DNA from: Hellea sp.
GTDB taxonomy: Bacteria > Pseudomonadota > Alphaproteobacteria > Caulobacterales > Maricaulaceae
Assembly: GCA_020627655.1 (NCBI GenBank)
Contig: JAHDGM010000007.1
Coordinates: 1-64,000 of the forward strand
DNA length: 64,000 nt
Direction: 5' to 3'
Shown: positions 45,801 to 53,570 of the stretch, piece by piece
How the letters are laid out: the number at the start of each line of letters is the position of its first letter
Position numbering within the stretch: position 1 is the first letter of the stretch
Notes under the pieces: model-generated
Seen by the model: only the letters and a program-made list of their open reading frames with translations
Databases searched by the model: none
Told to the model about the DNA's origin: nothing
Position numbers and translations under genes: made by a program

Positions 45801-46315
45801 CAGCCCACACAATCTATCCCAAAGTGTTTCTGGATTATATGGGACGTCGCCGAACTTACGGCCCGGTCTGGTCTCTGCCAACACCCGTTTTCTTTTGGGG
45901 CATGAATATCGGCGAAGAAATTTCCGTTGAAATAGATCCCGGAAAAACTCTGGAAATTCGATTGGTTGCTATTGGCAGTGTTCGCGAAGATGGCAATGTC
46001 AAAGTTTTCTTCGAGCTTAACGGGCAGCCCCGCACGATCATCGTTCCTGATCGCTCGGTCCAAAATCTTGCGCCTAAACGGCGCAAAAAAGAAGCGGGTA
46101 ATAAACAACAGATTGGCGCGCCTATGCCTGGCTCGATTTCAACAATCGCTGTGCAAGAAGGGGACGAAGTCAAAGCTGGCGATGTGTTGCTGACCATTGA
46201 AGCCATGAAAATGGAGACGGCCATTCACGCAGAAACGGGCGGCGTGATTAAAGCTGTCCTAGTGGCTCCAGGGGATCAAATTGACGCCAAAGACCTGTTA
46301 GTTGAAATTAAGTGA
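42872..46315 (+). CDS. pyc: Pyruvate carboxylase
   Basis: A 1,147-residue single-chain anaplerotic enzyme making oxaloacetate from pyruvate and bicarbonate. The N-terminal biotin carboxylase (1 to about 450) begins 'ILIANRGEIAIRIMRA' and has the ATP-grasp glycine loop 'SWGGGGRGMR'. The carboxyltransferase (about 530-800) begins 'ITDTTMRDGHQSLLATRMR' with the metal ligands around 'HFHTHDTSG'. The PYC tetramerisation region precedes the biotinyl domain, with Lys1113 in EAMKMET. Full length, with no missing domain. The upstream palindrome shared with glk suggests coordination with sugar use. Confidence 0.97.
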   Translation: MTEFSKILIANRGEIAIRIMRAANELGKKTVAIYAEEDKLGLHRYKADEAYLIGQGLGPVKAYLSIDEIIRIAKQSGADAIHPGYGLLSENPDFVDACHAAGIAFIGPRAESMRLLGDKASARNVAVKAGVPVIPATDVLGDDITAIKDQAAEIGYPLMLKASWGGGGRGMRPIYSEDELEAKIREGRREAEAAFGNGEGFLEKMITRARHVEVQILGDKAGNIYHLWERDCSVQRRNQKVVERAPAPYLSERQRTELCELAVKLTRYVGYECACTVEFLMDMETDDFYFIEVNPRVQVEHTVTEEVTGIDIVRAQILLAEGKTLAEATGANSQDDVILNGHALQCRVTTEDPTNNFIPDYGRITAYRSANGMGIRLDGGTAYAGAVITRYYDSLLVKVTAWAPTAEMAIARMDRSLREFRIRGVNTNIPFVENLLKHPKFLDNSYTTKFIDNTAELFKFPRRKNRANKLLTYIADISVNGHGQTKGASRPATAKLHIEPPALQVETPPRGLKNLLDEKGAQAVSDYLRDQKRVMITDTTMRDGHQSLLATRMRSIDMMNIAQTYSHNLPELFSMECWGGATFDVAYRFLQEDPWDRLRVLRARMPNLLTQMLLRSSNAVGYTNYPDNVVVNFIERAAQNGVDVFRVFDSLNWTVNMRLAIETVIKSEKICEGTICYTGDILNPDRSKYDLNYFVNMGRELKDMGVHILGLKDMAGLLKPAAARLLVKALKDETGLPVHFHTHDTSGIAASTVLAACEAGADAVDAAMDAFSGGTSQPCLGSIVEALRHTERDTGLDINAIRHISGYWQQVRKGYSAFEIGVSSPASEVYLHEMPGGQFTNLRAQADSLGLADRWAEVAQRYSDANLMFGDIVKVTPSSKVVGDMALMMVTQNLTRQQVEDPDHDISFPASVIDMMRGQLGQPPGGWPAGLQQKVLKGEKPYTVRPGEKLKPVDLAKTRNDLTAELNGYAVSDEDLSAHTIYPKVFLDYMGRRRTYGPVWSLPTPVFFWGMNIGEEISVEIDPGKTLEIRLVAIGSVREDGNVKVFFELNGQPRTIIVPDRSVQNLAPKRRKKEAGNKQQIGAPMPGSISTIAVQEGDEVKAGDVLLTIEAMKMETAIHAETGGVIKAVLVAPGDQIDAKDLLVEIK

Positions 46316-46322
46316 CTAAAAC

Positions 46323-46344
46323 ATCCCGAAAACAAGTCCGGGAT
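46323..46344 (-). terminator. Weak hairpin between pyc and the Gln/Gly-rich gene
   Basis: ATCCCG/CGGGAT (46323-46328, 46339-46344) in the 33-base gap between convergent genes. Only a short T run follows on the minus strand, so terminator function is uncertain. Confidence 0.35.
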
Positions 46345-46348
46345 AAGA

Positions 46349-47944
46349 TTAATTCCCGCCCTGACGGCGCTTAATGTAATCAGAGGCGCTTGTGCTGGTT
46401 CCAGTACCCGTCGAAGATGTCGTGCCGGGTGACGTTGTTGTTGCTGTTTGATCCAGAGGGCTAGGCCTGCTTTGCTGAGTTTGAGCCTGCTGCGTCTGAT
46501 TTTGCTGAGATTGCGCAGATTGGGCAGCTTCCGCAGCGCGTTGTGCCGCTTCGGCGGCTTGTTCTGCGGCGGCTTCAGCAGCTTGAGCAGCTGCCTCGGC
46601 GCTCGCTGTATCACTGGCCTCCGCTGATTGCTGTGCGGCGGCCTGTGCCTGCTGAGCTGCCTGCGCAGCATCAGCGGCAGCGTTGATGGCTTGCGTGCTA
46701 CCGGATTGAATAGCCTGGTCTGCTGCTTGATTAGCCGATTGAGCCGCTTGTTGGGCTGCGGCCTGAGCTGCCTGTTGAGAGGCTTGCTGTGGCGTTGGCT
46801 GTCCTTGTTGTCCTGACTGTGGCCCGGCTTGTTGCGCTGATTGACTTTGGGACTGACCTTGTGATTGGCCTTGGCTTTGTTGTCCTTGCTGTCCGGTCTG
46901 TTGGCCTGCCTGTTGAGCCTGCCCTTGTTGGCCGGATGACTGACTGCCGCCCATCATTGACCCCGGCATCTGACCAGACTGCCCTTGCTGAGTTCCGCTC
47001 TGCTGGCCTTGTCCAGACTGGCCCTGTTGCTGGCTCTGACCTTGGGTACTTTGTCCTTGAGTACCCTGTCCTTGTGAGCCTTGTCCAGAAGGGGCGCCCC
47101 CACCTAGGCTCTTAATACCGTTCATGATCTCAGCGATAGAGCCCGCTGAACCTCCGCGTGTTCCGCTTGGAGAGCCGCTTTGACCAGCTTGTCCTTGCTG
47201 TTGTCCTGCCTGTTGACCACTTTGTTGTCCTTGACCCTGTTGGGCTGAACCGTTTTGGCCATTAGCGCTCCCACCAGCGCCCATTGGCCCGGTCGGTGAT
47301 CCTGTTGGAGAGTTACCCTGACCGCCCGGGGTCTGCCCTTGACCATTGCCGCCGCCAAATTGACCGCTTTTGATAGCTGCCATGATCTGGGCGGCTGTAG
47401 CTGTAGAGCCGCCGCGCATGGTTGAGCTGCGTTGCCCGCCGCTGTTTTGGCCTGAAACGGCTACTTTATTGGGACCTTGCTGTCCTTGACCCTGCTGTCC
47501 GCTGGAACCGTTACCCTTAAGGTCGGTCATAATGACTTCCCAGGCGTCTTTTTCCTGTTTTGCCAGATCAGGATCTGATTTGGCAGCTTCAGACAATTCG
47601 TAAACTTTGCTGGGCTCTTGCCCGGGCGGTGTTTCCGCGATGGCCTTGGCGCGTTCTTTCATCATGTGACGACGGGATTCCTGCGGTAGGCTGTCAACGG
47701 GGCTGACCGGGCCTTGATTAATGCTCCAGCCGCCGCTGCGCGGGCCGAAAATCTTGTCGGCAATCTCATTGACGCTGGTCGTATCTTTTTTCTTACGCGA
47801 GTTTCTCCAATCCTCCTCTGACTGGTCAGTCTGAGTGGTATTAGGGTTAGTGGTCGTCGTATTATCCTGCGCGATAGCATTGCCGGCTAAAAGCGCGGAT
47901 GAGGACACGGAAAAAGCTAAAATAAGCGCAAATTTCTTCATCAT
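46349..47944 (-). CDS. Secreted low-complexity Gln/Gly/Ala-rich protein
   Basis: A protein of about 531 residues with a signal peptide (MMKKFALILAFSVSSSALLAGNAIA). A charged, ordered-looking N-terminal region of about 150 residues follows ('DWRNSRKKKDTTSVNEIADKIFGP'). Then come about 250 residues dominated by Q, G and S, in which two short ordered motifs recur ('AQIMAAIKSG', 'AEIMNGIKSLGGG'). An Ala/Gln/Glu-rich segment of coiled-coil type and a Thr/Ser-rich tail end it. No domain recognised. It may be a flexible envelope or matrix protein. The start uses the double ATG at 47944/47941. Confidence 0.7.
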   Translation of the reverse strand: MMKKFALILAFSVSSSALLAGNAIAQDNTTTTNPNTTQTDQSEEDWRNSRKKKDTTSVNEIADKIFGPRSGGWSINQGPVSPVDSLPQESRRHMMKERAKAIAETPPGQEPSKVYELSEAAKSDPDLAKQEKDAWEVIMTDLKGNGSSGQQGQGQQGPNKVAVSGQNSGGQRSSTMRGGSTATAAQIMAAIKSGQFGGGNGQGQTPGGQGNSPTGSPTGPMGAGGSANGQNGSAQQGQGQQSGQQAGQQQGQAGQSGSPSGTRGGSAGSIAEIMNGIKSLGGGAPSGQGSQGQGTQGQSTQGQSQQQGQSGQGQQSGTQQGQSGQMPGSMMGGSQSSGQQGQAQQAGQQTGQQGQQSQGQSQGQSQSQSAQQAGPQSGQQGQPTPQQASQQAAQAAAQQAAQSANQAADQAIQSGSTQAINAAADAAQAAQQAQAAAQQSAEASDTASAEAAAQAAEAAAEQAAEAAQRAAEAAQSAQSQQNQTQQAQTQQSRPSPLDQTATTTSPGTTSSTGTGTSTSASDYIKRRQGGN

Positions 47945-48089
47945 GGCGTTTCTATAGCACATTTTCCCTGAGCGGGACATGAATGTCAGTTATACCGCAG
48001 ATGAACAGAGTTTTTATTCAATAGAGTTATTAATTACGGTATAAATAAAGACCACCACCTAGGTTCCTAGGCAGTTAAAAGGCACCAAC

Positions 48090-48743
48090 ATGACCAAAAT
48101 CGTAACACGTTCTGTAAGATATGGGATTGCATTCCTGAGCATAGGGGTGCTCTGCAATTGTTCGTCTTTAGACTATGATCCATTGACTACAATAGTTAAA
48201 GACAACCAAATCATTGCGGAAGGTGTCATTGATGACACGACCCCGCAAGTTTTAGGAAGCGCGATTGATCAGAATAACCAAGTCAGAACCTTGGTCCTAT
48301 ATAATGTGCCCGGTTCTGCTGATGATCCTTCCAATTTGCAGATTGCCCGTAAAGTTCGCGCGTCTGGATTAGCAACCTATATTCCAGCTAATGGTATGAT
48401 TGCATCCGGAGGGACGGATTTATTCTTAGCCGGAGTAACACGTAAAATCGAGAAAGGTGCTTGCATAGGTGTCCATAGCTGGGCCGGAGGGAGCCTTTTC
48501 AAGACAATAGAAGGATCTGAACTCCCCAGGGATCACCCTGAACATGAAAAATACCTCGACTACTACAAAGAAATGAACGTCAATCCAGAATTTTACTGGT
48601 ATACCCTTAATGCCGCCAGTGCGGATAATATCCACTGGATGGCAGAGAGCGAAATCAAGAAATATAATATAGGGGAAATTATCAATGGTGGAACGGATGA
48701 TGACATGAAATCCGTTTCAAATTGTGAAATGCGGTTTCCATAG
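48090..48743 (+). CDS. ClpP/crotonase-fold-like secreted protein
   Basis: A 217-residue exported protein with a hydrophobic N-terminus (YGIAFLSIGVLCNCSS), possibly a lipoprotein, though the lipobox is imperfect. The core resembles the COG3904-type periplasmic ClpP-like family: 'VRTLVLYNVPGSADDPSNL' then 'IARKVRASGLATYI', a Ser in 'MIASGGTDLFLAG' where the family usually has its nucleophile, and 'GACIGVHSWAGG' where a catalytic His is expected. Activity is unproven, and the usual Cys-x-Ser-x-Cys around the serine is missing. AAAGG precedes the ATG. Confidence 0.6.
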   Translation: MTKIVTRSVRYGIAFLSIGVLCNCSSLDYDPLTTIVKDNQIIAEGVIDDTTPQVLGSAIDQNNQVRTLVLYNVPGSADDPSNLQIARKVRASGLATYIPANGMIASGGTDLFLAGVTRKIEKGACIGVHSWAGGSLFKTIEGSELPRDHPEHEKYLDYYKEMNVNPEFYWYTLNAASADNIHWMAESEIKKYNIGEIINGGTDDDMKSVSNCEMRFP

Positions 48744-48840
48744 ATTGAAGCATTTAACAAGACTTGAGTTAGAGGGCTTGAGTTTCCGCTATAAATACGC
48801 TTTCATCCGCGGATTAATGCGGAAATATTGGGACAAATAA

Positions 48841-50802
48841 GTGATTGAGCCGACATCAACAGCGGCGGCTGCCGCCGCGAGTAAGGCCTTTGATACCGCG
48901 CGGGCGTTTTGGGAAAGGCTGGGGCCGTCAACCAAGGCGAAAGTCTGGACCAAGCTTGAGAAGAATTTCACCAATTTTTCCGACTATCTTGAGAACACTT
49001 ATGAGCGGGCCTCTACGGTTCAACTTATTTGTTCACGCTCGGTGAATACAAATATCGAGGATATATATGTACCGACTTTCTTCGTTAAAAAAGATGGAAC
49101 GGATAAGCCCATTTCCGACAATGATCTTATCAGCGATATTCGAGACGGAAAACGCGTAGTTGTTCGTGGTAATGGTGGCTCGGGTAAAACTCTGTTTATG
49201 AAACGTCTTTGGCTTGATGTTTTCAATGAACCCAAAGGCAAAATTCCAGTGATGATTGAACTGCGCAAGTTTAATCAGTTTTCTGACATTGATATAGCGA
49301 CTTTGGTACGTAATGCGATTTCGACCTCCAAAAGCATATCCGATGACCTGTTTAAGGAACTGGCCTCGGACGGAACCTTCTTTTTGGTATTTGACGGGTT
49401 TGATGAAGTCGCGGTTGAACGCCGGGACGAAGTCGAAGCGCAAATTCTGGAATTTGAACGCCTCTATAAAAACTGCAATGTGGTCGTCAGCAGCCGCGCC
49501 AATGAAAACTTTGTCGGCTGGCAGGTTTTTCATACTTATGATGTGGTCCCGTTTAAGCGACAGCAGACTTTGGAATTAATTGAAAAAGTCCCGCTGGATG
49601 AGGGGCTTTTGAAACGATTTAAAGCACTGATCACGCCAAAGTTTTTCAATAAATATTCAGAGTTTTTGTCATCACCGCTGCTGGCGCTCATGATGTTGGT
49701 CACCTTTAAACGTAAAGGCGATATCTCGGATATTTCGGATAATATTATCGAGTTTTACGATAATGCTTTTCACGCGCTCTATTCAGAGCATGATGCCATC
49801 AAAGAACAGTTTAAGCGCCCGCATTGTCTGAAGATCAATGACTTTCGCCTGGTGTTTTCCACTTTTTGTCTGTTCAGCTATTACAAAGAGCAGTTTGAAT
49901 TTAGGGAGGCAGAACTTCACGAATTTATTCGCCGCTCCATAGAGCATGTGAATCTGACTAAAGATCCGGATGACAAGATTGATTGCACGGTTGAGGAATT
50001 TCTGCACGAGGTTCTGGATTCTGTGAATCTCATGCGCAAAGACGGCATGCTCTATCTGTTTATTCATAGATCGTTTCAGGAATATTTCGCGGCCTATTGG
50101 ATCATTTATGTGGATTCAAAACGTACGGAAAAACTGCTCAAGGAACTCTGCAAACGGCCGCAAGACAGTGTGTTAAATCTGGGCTACCAGATGAATAAAA
50201 ACAAAGTGGATCAAAACTATGTTTTGCCATTTTATGATCGGTTGATTGATGAAGGTCTGCTGCATAAGACCAAGACGGCAAATACCGGACGCTGGCAATA
50301 TATAGAGAGCTATGCGTTTGAACCTATCTGGCAATTGATCAAATATAAGGATGCAGACAAAGATCAAACTTTGCCGAAGATTACGACCGGATGGAATAAT
50401 GGTGAAGTTGGCGTTTATTACACCAATATGGACAGCCTCGTTTTCAAAAAAGCGCTAAGGCGCGAGTTTTTTCCAACTGTTGGAAAGGCCATGAAACGCG
50501 CGCGGCCCAGCTGGCTCATAAAGGACTTTTATAAGGAAAAGAACTTTACGCCGCTGAGCCTGCGAGCAGAAATCAAAACGGGTCAAATCGCTCTTAAACT
50601 TATTCGTGAAAACAGTGACGCCGAAGATATCACGGTAAAATATTTACACGAAAATCCGAAATTCAAAGCCAAACTTGAAGCCGCCCTCGATGATATTGAA
50701 GCCATGCTCCATGACTTCAATAAAAAGGTCAATCACCACATCTCGACTATTCGTCAAGGCCATGACGAATCCGAAAAGAACCTGGATGATATGTTTTTTT
50801 GA
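48841..50802 (+). CDS. NACHT-family STAND NTPase (bNACHT-like, possible anti-phage)
   Basis: A 653-residue protein. A short helical N-terminal domain (about 1-60) precedes a NACHT module: Walker A GNGGSGKT at 110-117, Walker B FLVFDGFDE at 181-189, and sensor SSRAN at 217-221. Helical and winged-helix-like parts follow, with the typical NACHT block 'LFIHRSFQEYFAAYWI' near 415. The C-terminal 200 residues show no recognised repeats. Bacterial NACHT proteins of this layout (bNACHT) are known anti-phage sensors. Membership of that group is by architecture only. GTG start at 48841 with GGGAC upstream. It lies in an accessory-looking, AT-richer stretch. Confidence 0.82.
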   Translation: MIEPTSTAAAAAASKAFDTARAFWERLGPSTKAKVWTKLEKNFTNFSDYLENTYERASTVQLICSRSVNTNIEDIYVPTFFVKKDGTDKPISDNDLISDIRDGKRVVVRGNGGSGKTLFMKRLWLDVFNEPKGKIPVMIELRKFNQFSDIDIATLVRNAISTSKSISDDLFKELASDGTFFLVFDGFDEVAVERRDEVEAQILEFERLYKNCNVVVSSRANENFVGWQVFHTYDVVPFKRQQTLELIEKVPLDEGLLKRFKALITPKFFNKYSEFLSSPLLALMMLVTFKRKGDISDISDNIIEFYDNAFHALYSEHDAIKEQFKRPHCLKINDFRLVFSTFCLFSYYKEQFEFREAELHEFIRRSIEHVNLTKDPDDKIDCTVEEFLHEVLDSVNLMRKDGMLYLFIHRSFQEYFAAYWIIYVDSKRTEKLLKELCKRPQDSVLNLGYQMNKNKVDQNYVLPFYDRLIDEGLLHKTKTANTGRWQYIESYAFEPIWQLIKYKDADKDQTLPKITTGWNNGEVGVYYTNMDSLVFKKALRREFFPTVGKAMKRARPSWLIKDFYKEKNFTPLSLRAEIKTGQIALKLIRENSDAEDITVKYLHENPKFKAKLEAALDDIEAMLHDFNKKVNHHISTIRQGHDESEKNLDDMFF

Positions 50803-50857
50803 GAGGGTATATAGGCAGAGTCAATAAATGTATTACATGTGAGATGGTCTTGTGATA

Positions 50858-50887
50858 GTAAGCCCGCTAAATACTTAGCGGGCTTAC
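50858..50887. terminator. Perfect 13-bp inverted repeat between convergent genes
   Basis: GTAAGCCCGCTAA, loop ATAC, TTAGCGGGCTTAC. It sits between the NACHT gene and the convergent ribbon-helix-helix gene. No T run follows on either strand, so it may be a bidirectional terminator of weak type or a protein-binding site. Confidence 0.5.
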
Positions 50888-50889
50888 AA

Positions 50890-51225
50890 CTAGGCTACAG
50901 CTTGCCCGTTCTCAAGAATATCCAAAGAAGTGTTAGCTGGAGGCTCATCTTTATTTACAAAGATTGACATAGGTGGTTCCTTGCCAGATTTATCGACAAC
51001 CACAACGTCATTACCCTGAACTACTTCGGCTACGACCCCTTCATACAGAGCTATCGCTTGAATAATCATCTCATGCAGGCTTCCAGCTTGAGTAATATCG
51101 ACGATAGCATTGAGGCGATCTAGGCGATCTGTATCTAATCTAATGCTAACGGTCTTGCGTTCAGGTTTTCGTGTCGCGCGCCATACGCTTTTTGCAAGTG
51201 GGTTTTCGGTATTGTATTCTAGCAT
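50890..51225 (-). CDS. Ribbon-helix-helix domain protein
   Basis: A 111-residue protein. The region 'RKTVSIRLDTDRLDRLNAIV' followed by 'GSLHEMIIQAIALYEGVV' is a typical ribbon-helix-helix fold, found in small DNA-binding repressors and antitoxins. A C-terminal tail of about 45 residues is acidic and Val-rich and of unknown role. The start at 51225 is decided by AGAAGGAG a few bases upstream; the frame is open further but only into low-quality sequence. No toxin partner is evident on its strand. Confidence 0.7.
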   Translation of the reverse strand: MLEYNTENPLAKSVWRATRKPERKTVSIRLDTDRLDRLNAIVDITQAGSLHEMIIQAIALYEGVVAEVVQGNDVVVVDKSGKEPPMSIFVNKDEPPANTSLDILENGQAVA

Positions 51226-51548
51226 TAGCTCTCTCCTTCTAAAACTTCTAGATATACAGCGACTATAGTAAGAGCCAAATTTGTGCTCATTCTTTTTCTT
51301 AAAAACATAATTAAGCTCCATGTTTATATTTTAGTTTTCGCTCGTATATAAGATTAATATCTTAATACAAGTATAAAACACTGTCAAACTACGCAAAATT
51401 AATGCAACTTACTGGTATATATTAGAGATATTTATTGAACATATTTGAATTAAAATAATTCTAAAAAATAGAATTGAAATATTAATGCGTACTCTATATA
51501 TAGGTGCTGTTTGCCAATGTAAACGACTTTAGAAGAAGGGAGGAGCCG
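51226..51548. other. AT-rich divergent promoter region
   Basis: A 323-base gap, very AT-rich, between the ribbon-helix-helix gene (minus) and a cluster of small ORFs (plus). It carries a good plus-strand promoter (51474-51502) and a strong ribosome-binding purine run at 51533-51545. No RNA gene was recognised. Confidence 0.5.
51474..51502 (+). promoter_or_regulatory. Candidate promoter of the small-ORF cluster
   Basis: TTGAAA (51474-51479), a 17-base spacer, then TATATA (51497-51502). Transcription would start about 40 bases before the GTG at 51549. Confidence 0.5.
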
Positions 51549-51683
51549 GTGAGCCTACTAAATTTACCACAGCCATTTAATATAACCCAAAAATATGATC
51601 GCGTACTTGATGCGGGTAGAGAGCCTTTCGAGTTTAGTCGTCTTACTATGGGAGGCCCTTCAGATGTCCCAAAAATCAGTTAA
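51549..51683 (+). CDS. Small ORF 1, 44 residues, unknown
   Basis: The frame starts at GTG with a very strong upstream purine run (GAAGGGAGGAG) and a promoter about 50 bases earlier. The peptide begins MSLLNLPQPFNITQKYDRV and is soluble. No family recognised. It overlaps the next ORF by 20 bases. Support comes from the translation signals only. Confidence 0.4.
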   Translation: MSLLNLPQPFNITQKYDRVLDAGREPFEFSRLTMGGPSDVPKIS

Positions 51684-51783
51684 TGCTGTTCTTAACATAA
51701 CCATGAACCAAGAAGCTTTGGAACGATGGAGTATGATAGTAAAAGAAAACCCCAGATGTTTGACGGATGTAAAGTCACTATAA
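51664..51783 (+). CDS. Small ORF 2, 39 residues, unknown
   Basis: The ATG at 51664 has GGGAGG about 8 bases upstream. The peptide begins MSQKSVNAVLNITMNQEA and is predicted soluble and helical. It overlaps ORF 1 upstream and ORF 3 downstream in other frames, so the three could be translationally coupled. Function unknown. Confidence 0.4.
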   Translation: MSQKSVNAVLNITMNQEALERWSMIVKENPRCLTDVKSL

Positions 51784-51950
51784 GCTTTAAAGAGCAATAT
51801 GCAGCGGGCCCTAAAATTAGTGAGTCAAAGGTAGTGAGATTTTCAAAATACGCTGCAGATAAAATTTGGGCGCCGTTGTTAGTTAAATATATACCCTGGA
51901 TATTGGTAGGTGTTTTAGCTCTAGCAGGCGATAAAATTTCGCTTGTTTAA
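51726..51950 (+). CDS. Small ORF 3, up to 74 residues with one membrane helix
   Basis: ATG 51726 or, more modestly, ATG 51756 starts a peptide whose C-terminal half is a membrane helix (APLLVKYIPWILVGVLALAG) with a short polar end. Overlapping ORF 2 by frame, it closes the cluster just before the convergent gene ending at 51955. A small membrane protein fits a holin-like or toxin role but nothing proves it. Confidence 0.4.
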   Translation: MEYDSKRKPQMFDGCKVTISFKEQYAAGPKISESKVVRFSKYAADKIWAPLLVKYIPWILVGVLALAGDKISLV

Positions 51951-51954
51951 CTAG

Positions 51955-53568
51955 CTACTTCCGCACCACCCGAAACCCGGTAAAGTCATTACTGTCGCCG
52001 CGGCGCTGCATGAGGCGGGCAGAGTAGCGCAGGTCAGCCGGGCCCGAAAACCAGGAGCCGCCGCGCACTGAGCGCTGATTACACGATCCGCGTAGATCCG
52101 GTTCGCCATTTGTCGGTGCGTCCTTTAGGTTCAGCGTATTACAATCCAGCGTCCATTCGGCCACATTTCCGATCATGTCTTTCACGCCGGATTTATTGCC
52201 GGACAGGCTGCCCGTTGGCAGGGTGCGGTCAGAGGCCAGATCATTACATTCGCTGTTAGCCCAGGCAAGACCGCTTTCTGAACCTGCGCCATTGGCAAAG
52301 GCGCAAAGCGCTTTTTTGGACCCGCCCGCATAAAGACCTGTATCGCCGCTCCGCGCTGCATATTCCCACTGCGCTTCTGATGGCAGGCTGTAATTTTTTC
52401 CGGTTTTAGACGACAGCCAAGCCGTATATTTCTGGGCGTCATCCCAGCTGACATTAATCACCGGGCGTTTGCCGCGGCCCCAGCCGTTATCATTACTGAT
52501 GGCTGGGCAGGCTCCTGCTGATACGCAGGCATCCCACTGAGCAAATGTGACTTCGGTAACACCAATGGAAAAGGGCGCGCCGATAATGACCGGGCGCTGC
52601 GGCTTTTCATTAGGACGAGCTCCGTCTTCGGATTCGCCCGCGCCGAGATTGGCGTTTCCGCCCGCCAGCGTCACCATAAGCGGACAGACATCACAATCGC
52701 GAAAGGTCTTGCCCGGTGACGGTTTTAAATCTTCCAGAGCGGCTTTGGCCAGAGGCGCATATTTACTGCTCGGATAGCTGGATAGAAAAGTCTCATAGCC
52801 GGAGACCGTATTATTGGTTTTAGCGGACTGCCAGGCGGCTTCTTCGATGGCGCTGGCTTCGGCGGCTGCGGCATCGGCCTTCATGCGGTTAATCCGCTCC
52901 TGAGCTGTCGGCGCGTTTTTACCCGATGGATGCTTGCCCAGATAATCTTCATAGGATTGGATGCTGTTGGCGGTTTCCGCCGTTTTCCAGTCGCGAGCTT
53001 CCATAGCCGCGCGCTCAGCCGCGTCACGTTTTTGCGCTTCAATGGCAGCTTTCATCTGGTCAATACGTTCCTGAGCTTTGGCCGCGTGTAGACCTTCGGA
53101 CCAGTTTTCAAGATAATCTTCGTAACCCGCTATGGTGTTACGCTTCTCCGCAGTTTCCCAGGCTTTATTGTCATATTTATTGATCTCTTCCTGAGCTTTG
53201 TCTTTGAAGCGGCCATTGGGGAAGGCTTCGAGATATTCACGGTAACCTTCGAGCGTGTCTTTTTCGAGGGCGGCAATCCAAGCCTTTTCATCTTCGGATT
53301 TTGGCGGGGCTTGCTCTTCGCCCTTATCGGTTTGTTCAGCACGCGGCAGTTCAAATGTGCCTTGCGGCAATTCATCATTCACGACAACTTTGGAGAGGAG
53401 CCAGATTGCTGCTATGGCGACCAGGGCCAAAAGCAAGAGACCCAATGTCCATTTTAAAATAGGGGCCCGTTCAGCGCCGGGGGCATAAGCACCGCCGGCG
53501 GGTCCGGATGATCCATTATCACCGCCATCATTGACGGGTTGCCAATCGTTTTTATTGTCAGTGCTCAC
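51955..53568 (-). CDS. Membrane-anchored FGE/SUMF1-like protein
   Basis: A 537-residue protein: disordered cytoplasmic N-terminus, one helix near 37-59 (PILKWTLGLLLLALVAIAAI), then four 35-45-residue helical repeats ('AWIAALEKDTLEGYREYL', 'AWETAEKRNTIAGYEDYL', 'DWKTAETANSIQSYEDYL', 'AWQSAKTNNTVSGYETFL'). A C-terminal sulfatase-modifying/FGE-like domain (about 320-537; 'SIGVTEVTFAQWDAC', 'NVSWDDAQKYTAWLS', 'GNVAEWTLD', 'VRGGSW') ends it. The cysteines that follow GGS in active FGE are absent (GGSWFSGPADLRYSARL), so it is probably a binding rather than oxidising domain. Last gene of the six-gene motor-like operon. Confidence 0.82.
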   Translation of the reverse strand: MSTDNKNDWQPVNDGGDNGSSGPAGGAYAPGAERAPILKWTLGLLLLALVAIAAIWLLSKVVVNDELPQGTFELPRAEQTDKGEEQAPPKSEDEKAWIAALEKDTLEGYREYLEAFPNGRFKDKAQEEINKYDNKAWETAEKRNTIAGYEDYLENWSEGLHAAKAQERIDQMKAAIEAQKRDAAERAAMEARDWKTAETANSIQSYEDYLGKHPSGKNAPTAQERINRMKADAAAAEASAIEEAAWQSAKTNNTVSGYETFLSSYPSSKYAPLAKAALEDLKPSPGKTFRDCDVCPLMVTLAGGNANLGAGESEDGARPNEKPQRPVIIGAPFSIGVTEVTFAQWDACVSAGACPAISNDNGWGRGKRPVINVSWDDAQKYTAWLSSKTGKNYSLPSEAQWEYAARSGDTGLYAGGSKKALCAFANGAGSESGLAWANSECNDLASDRTLPTGSLSGNKSGVKDMIGNVAEWTLDCNTLNLKDAPTNGEPDLRGSCNQRSVRGGSWFSGPADLRYSARLMQRRGDSNDFTGFRVVRK

Positions 53569-53570
53569 AA

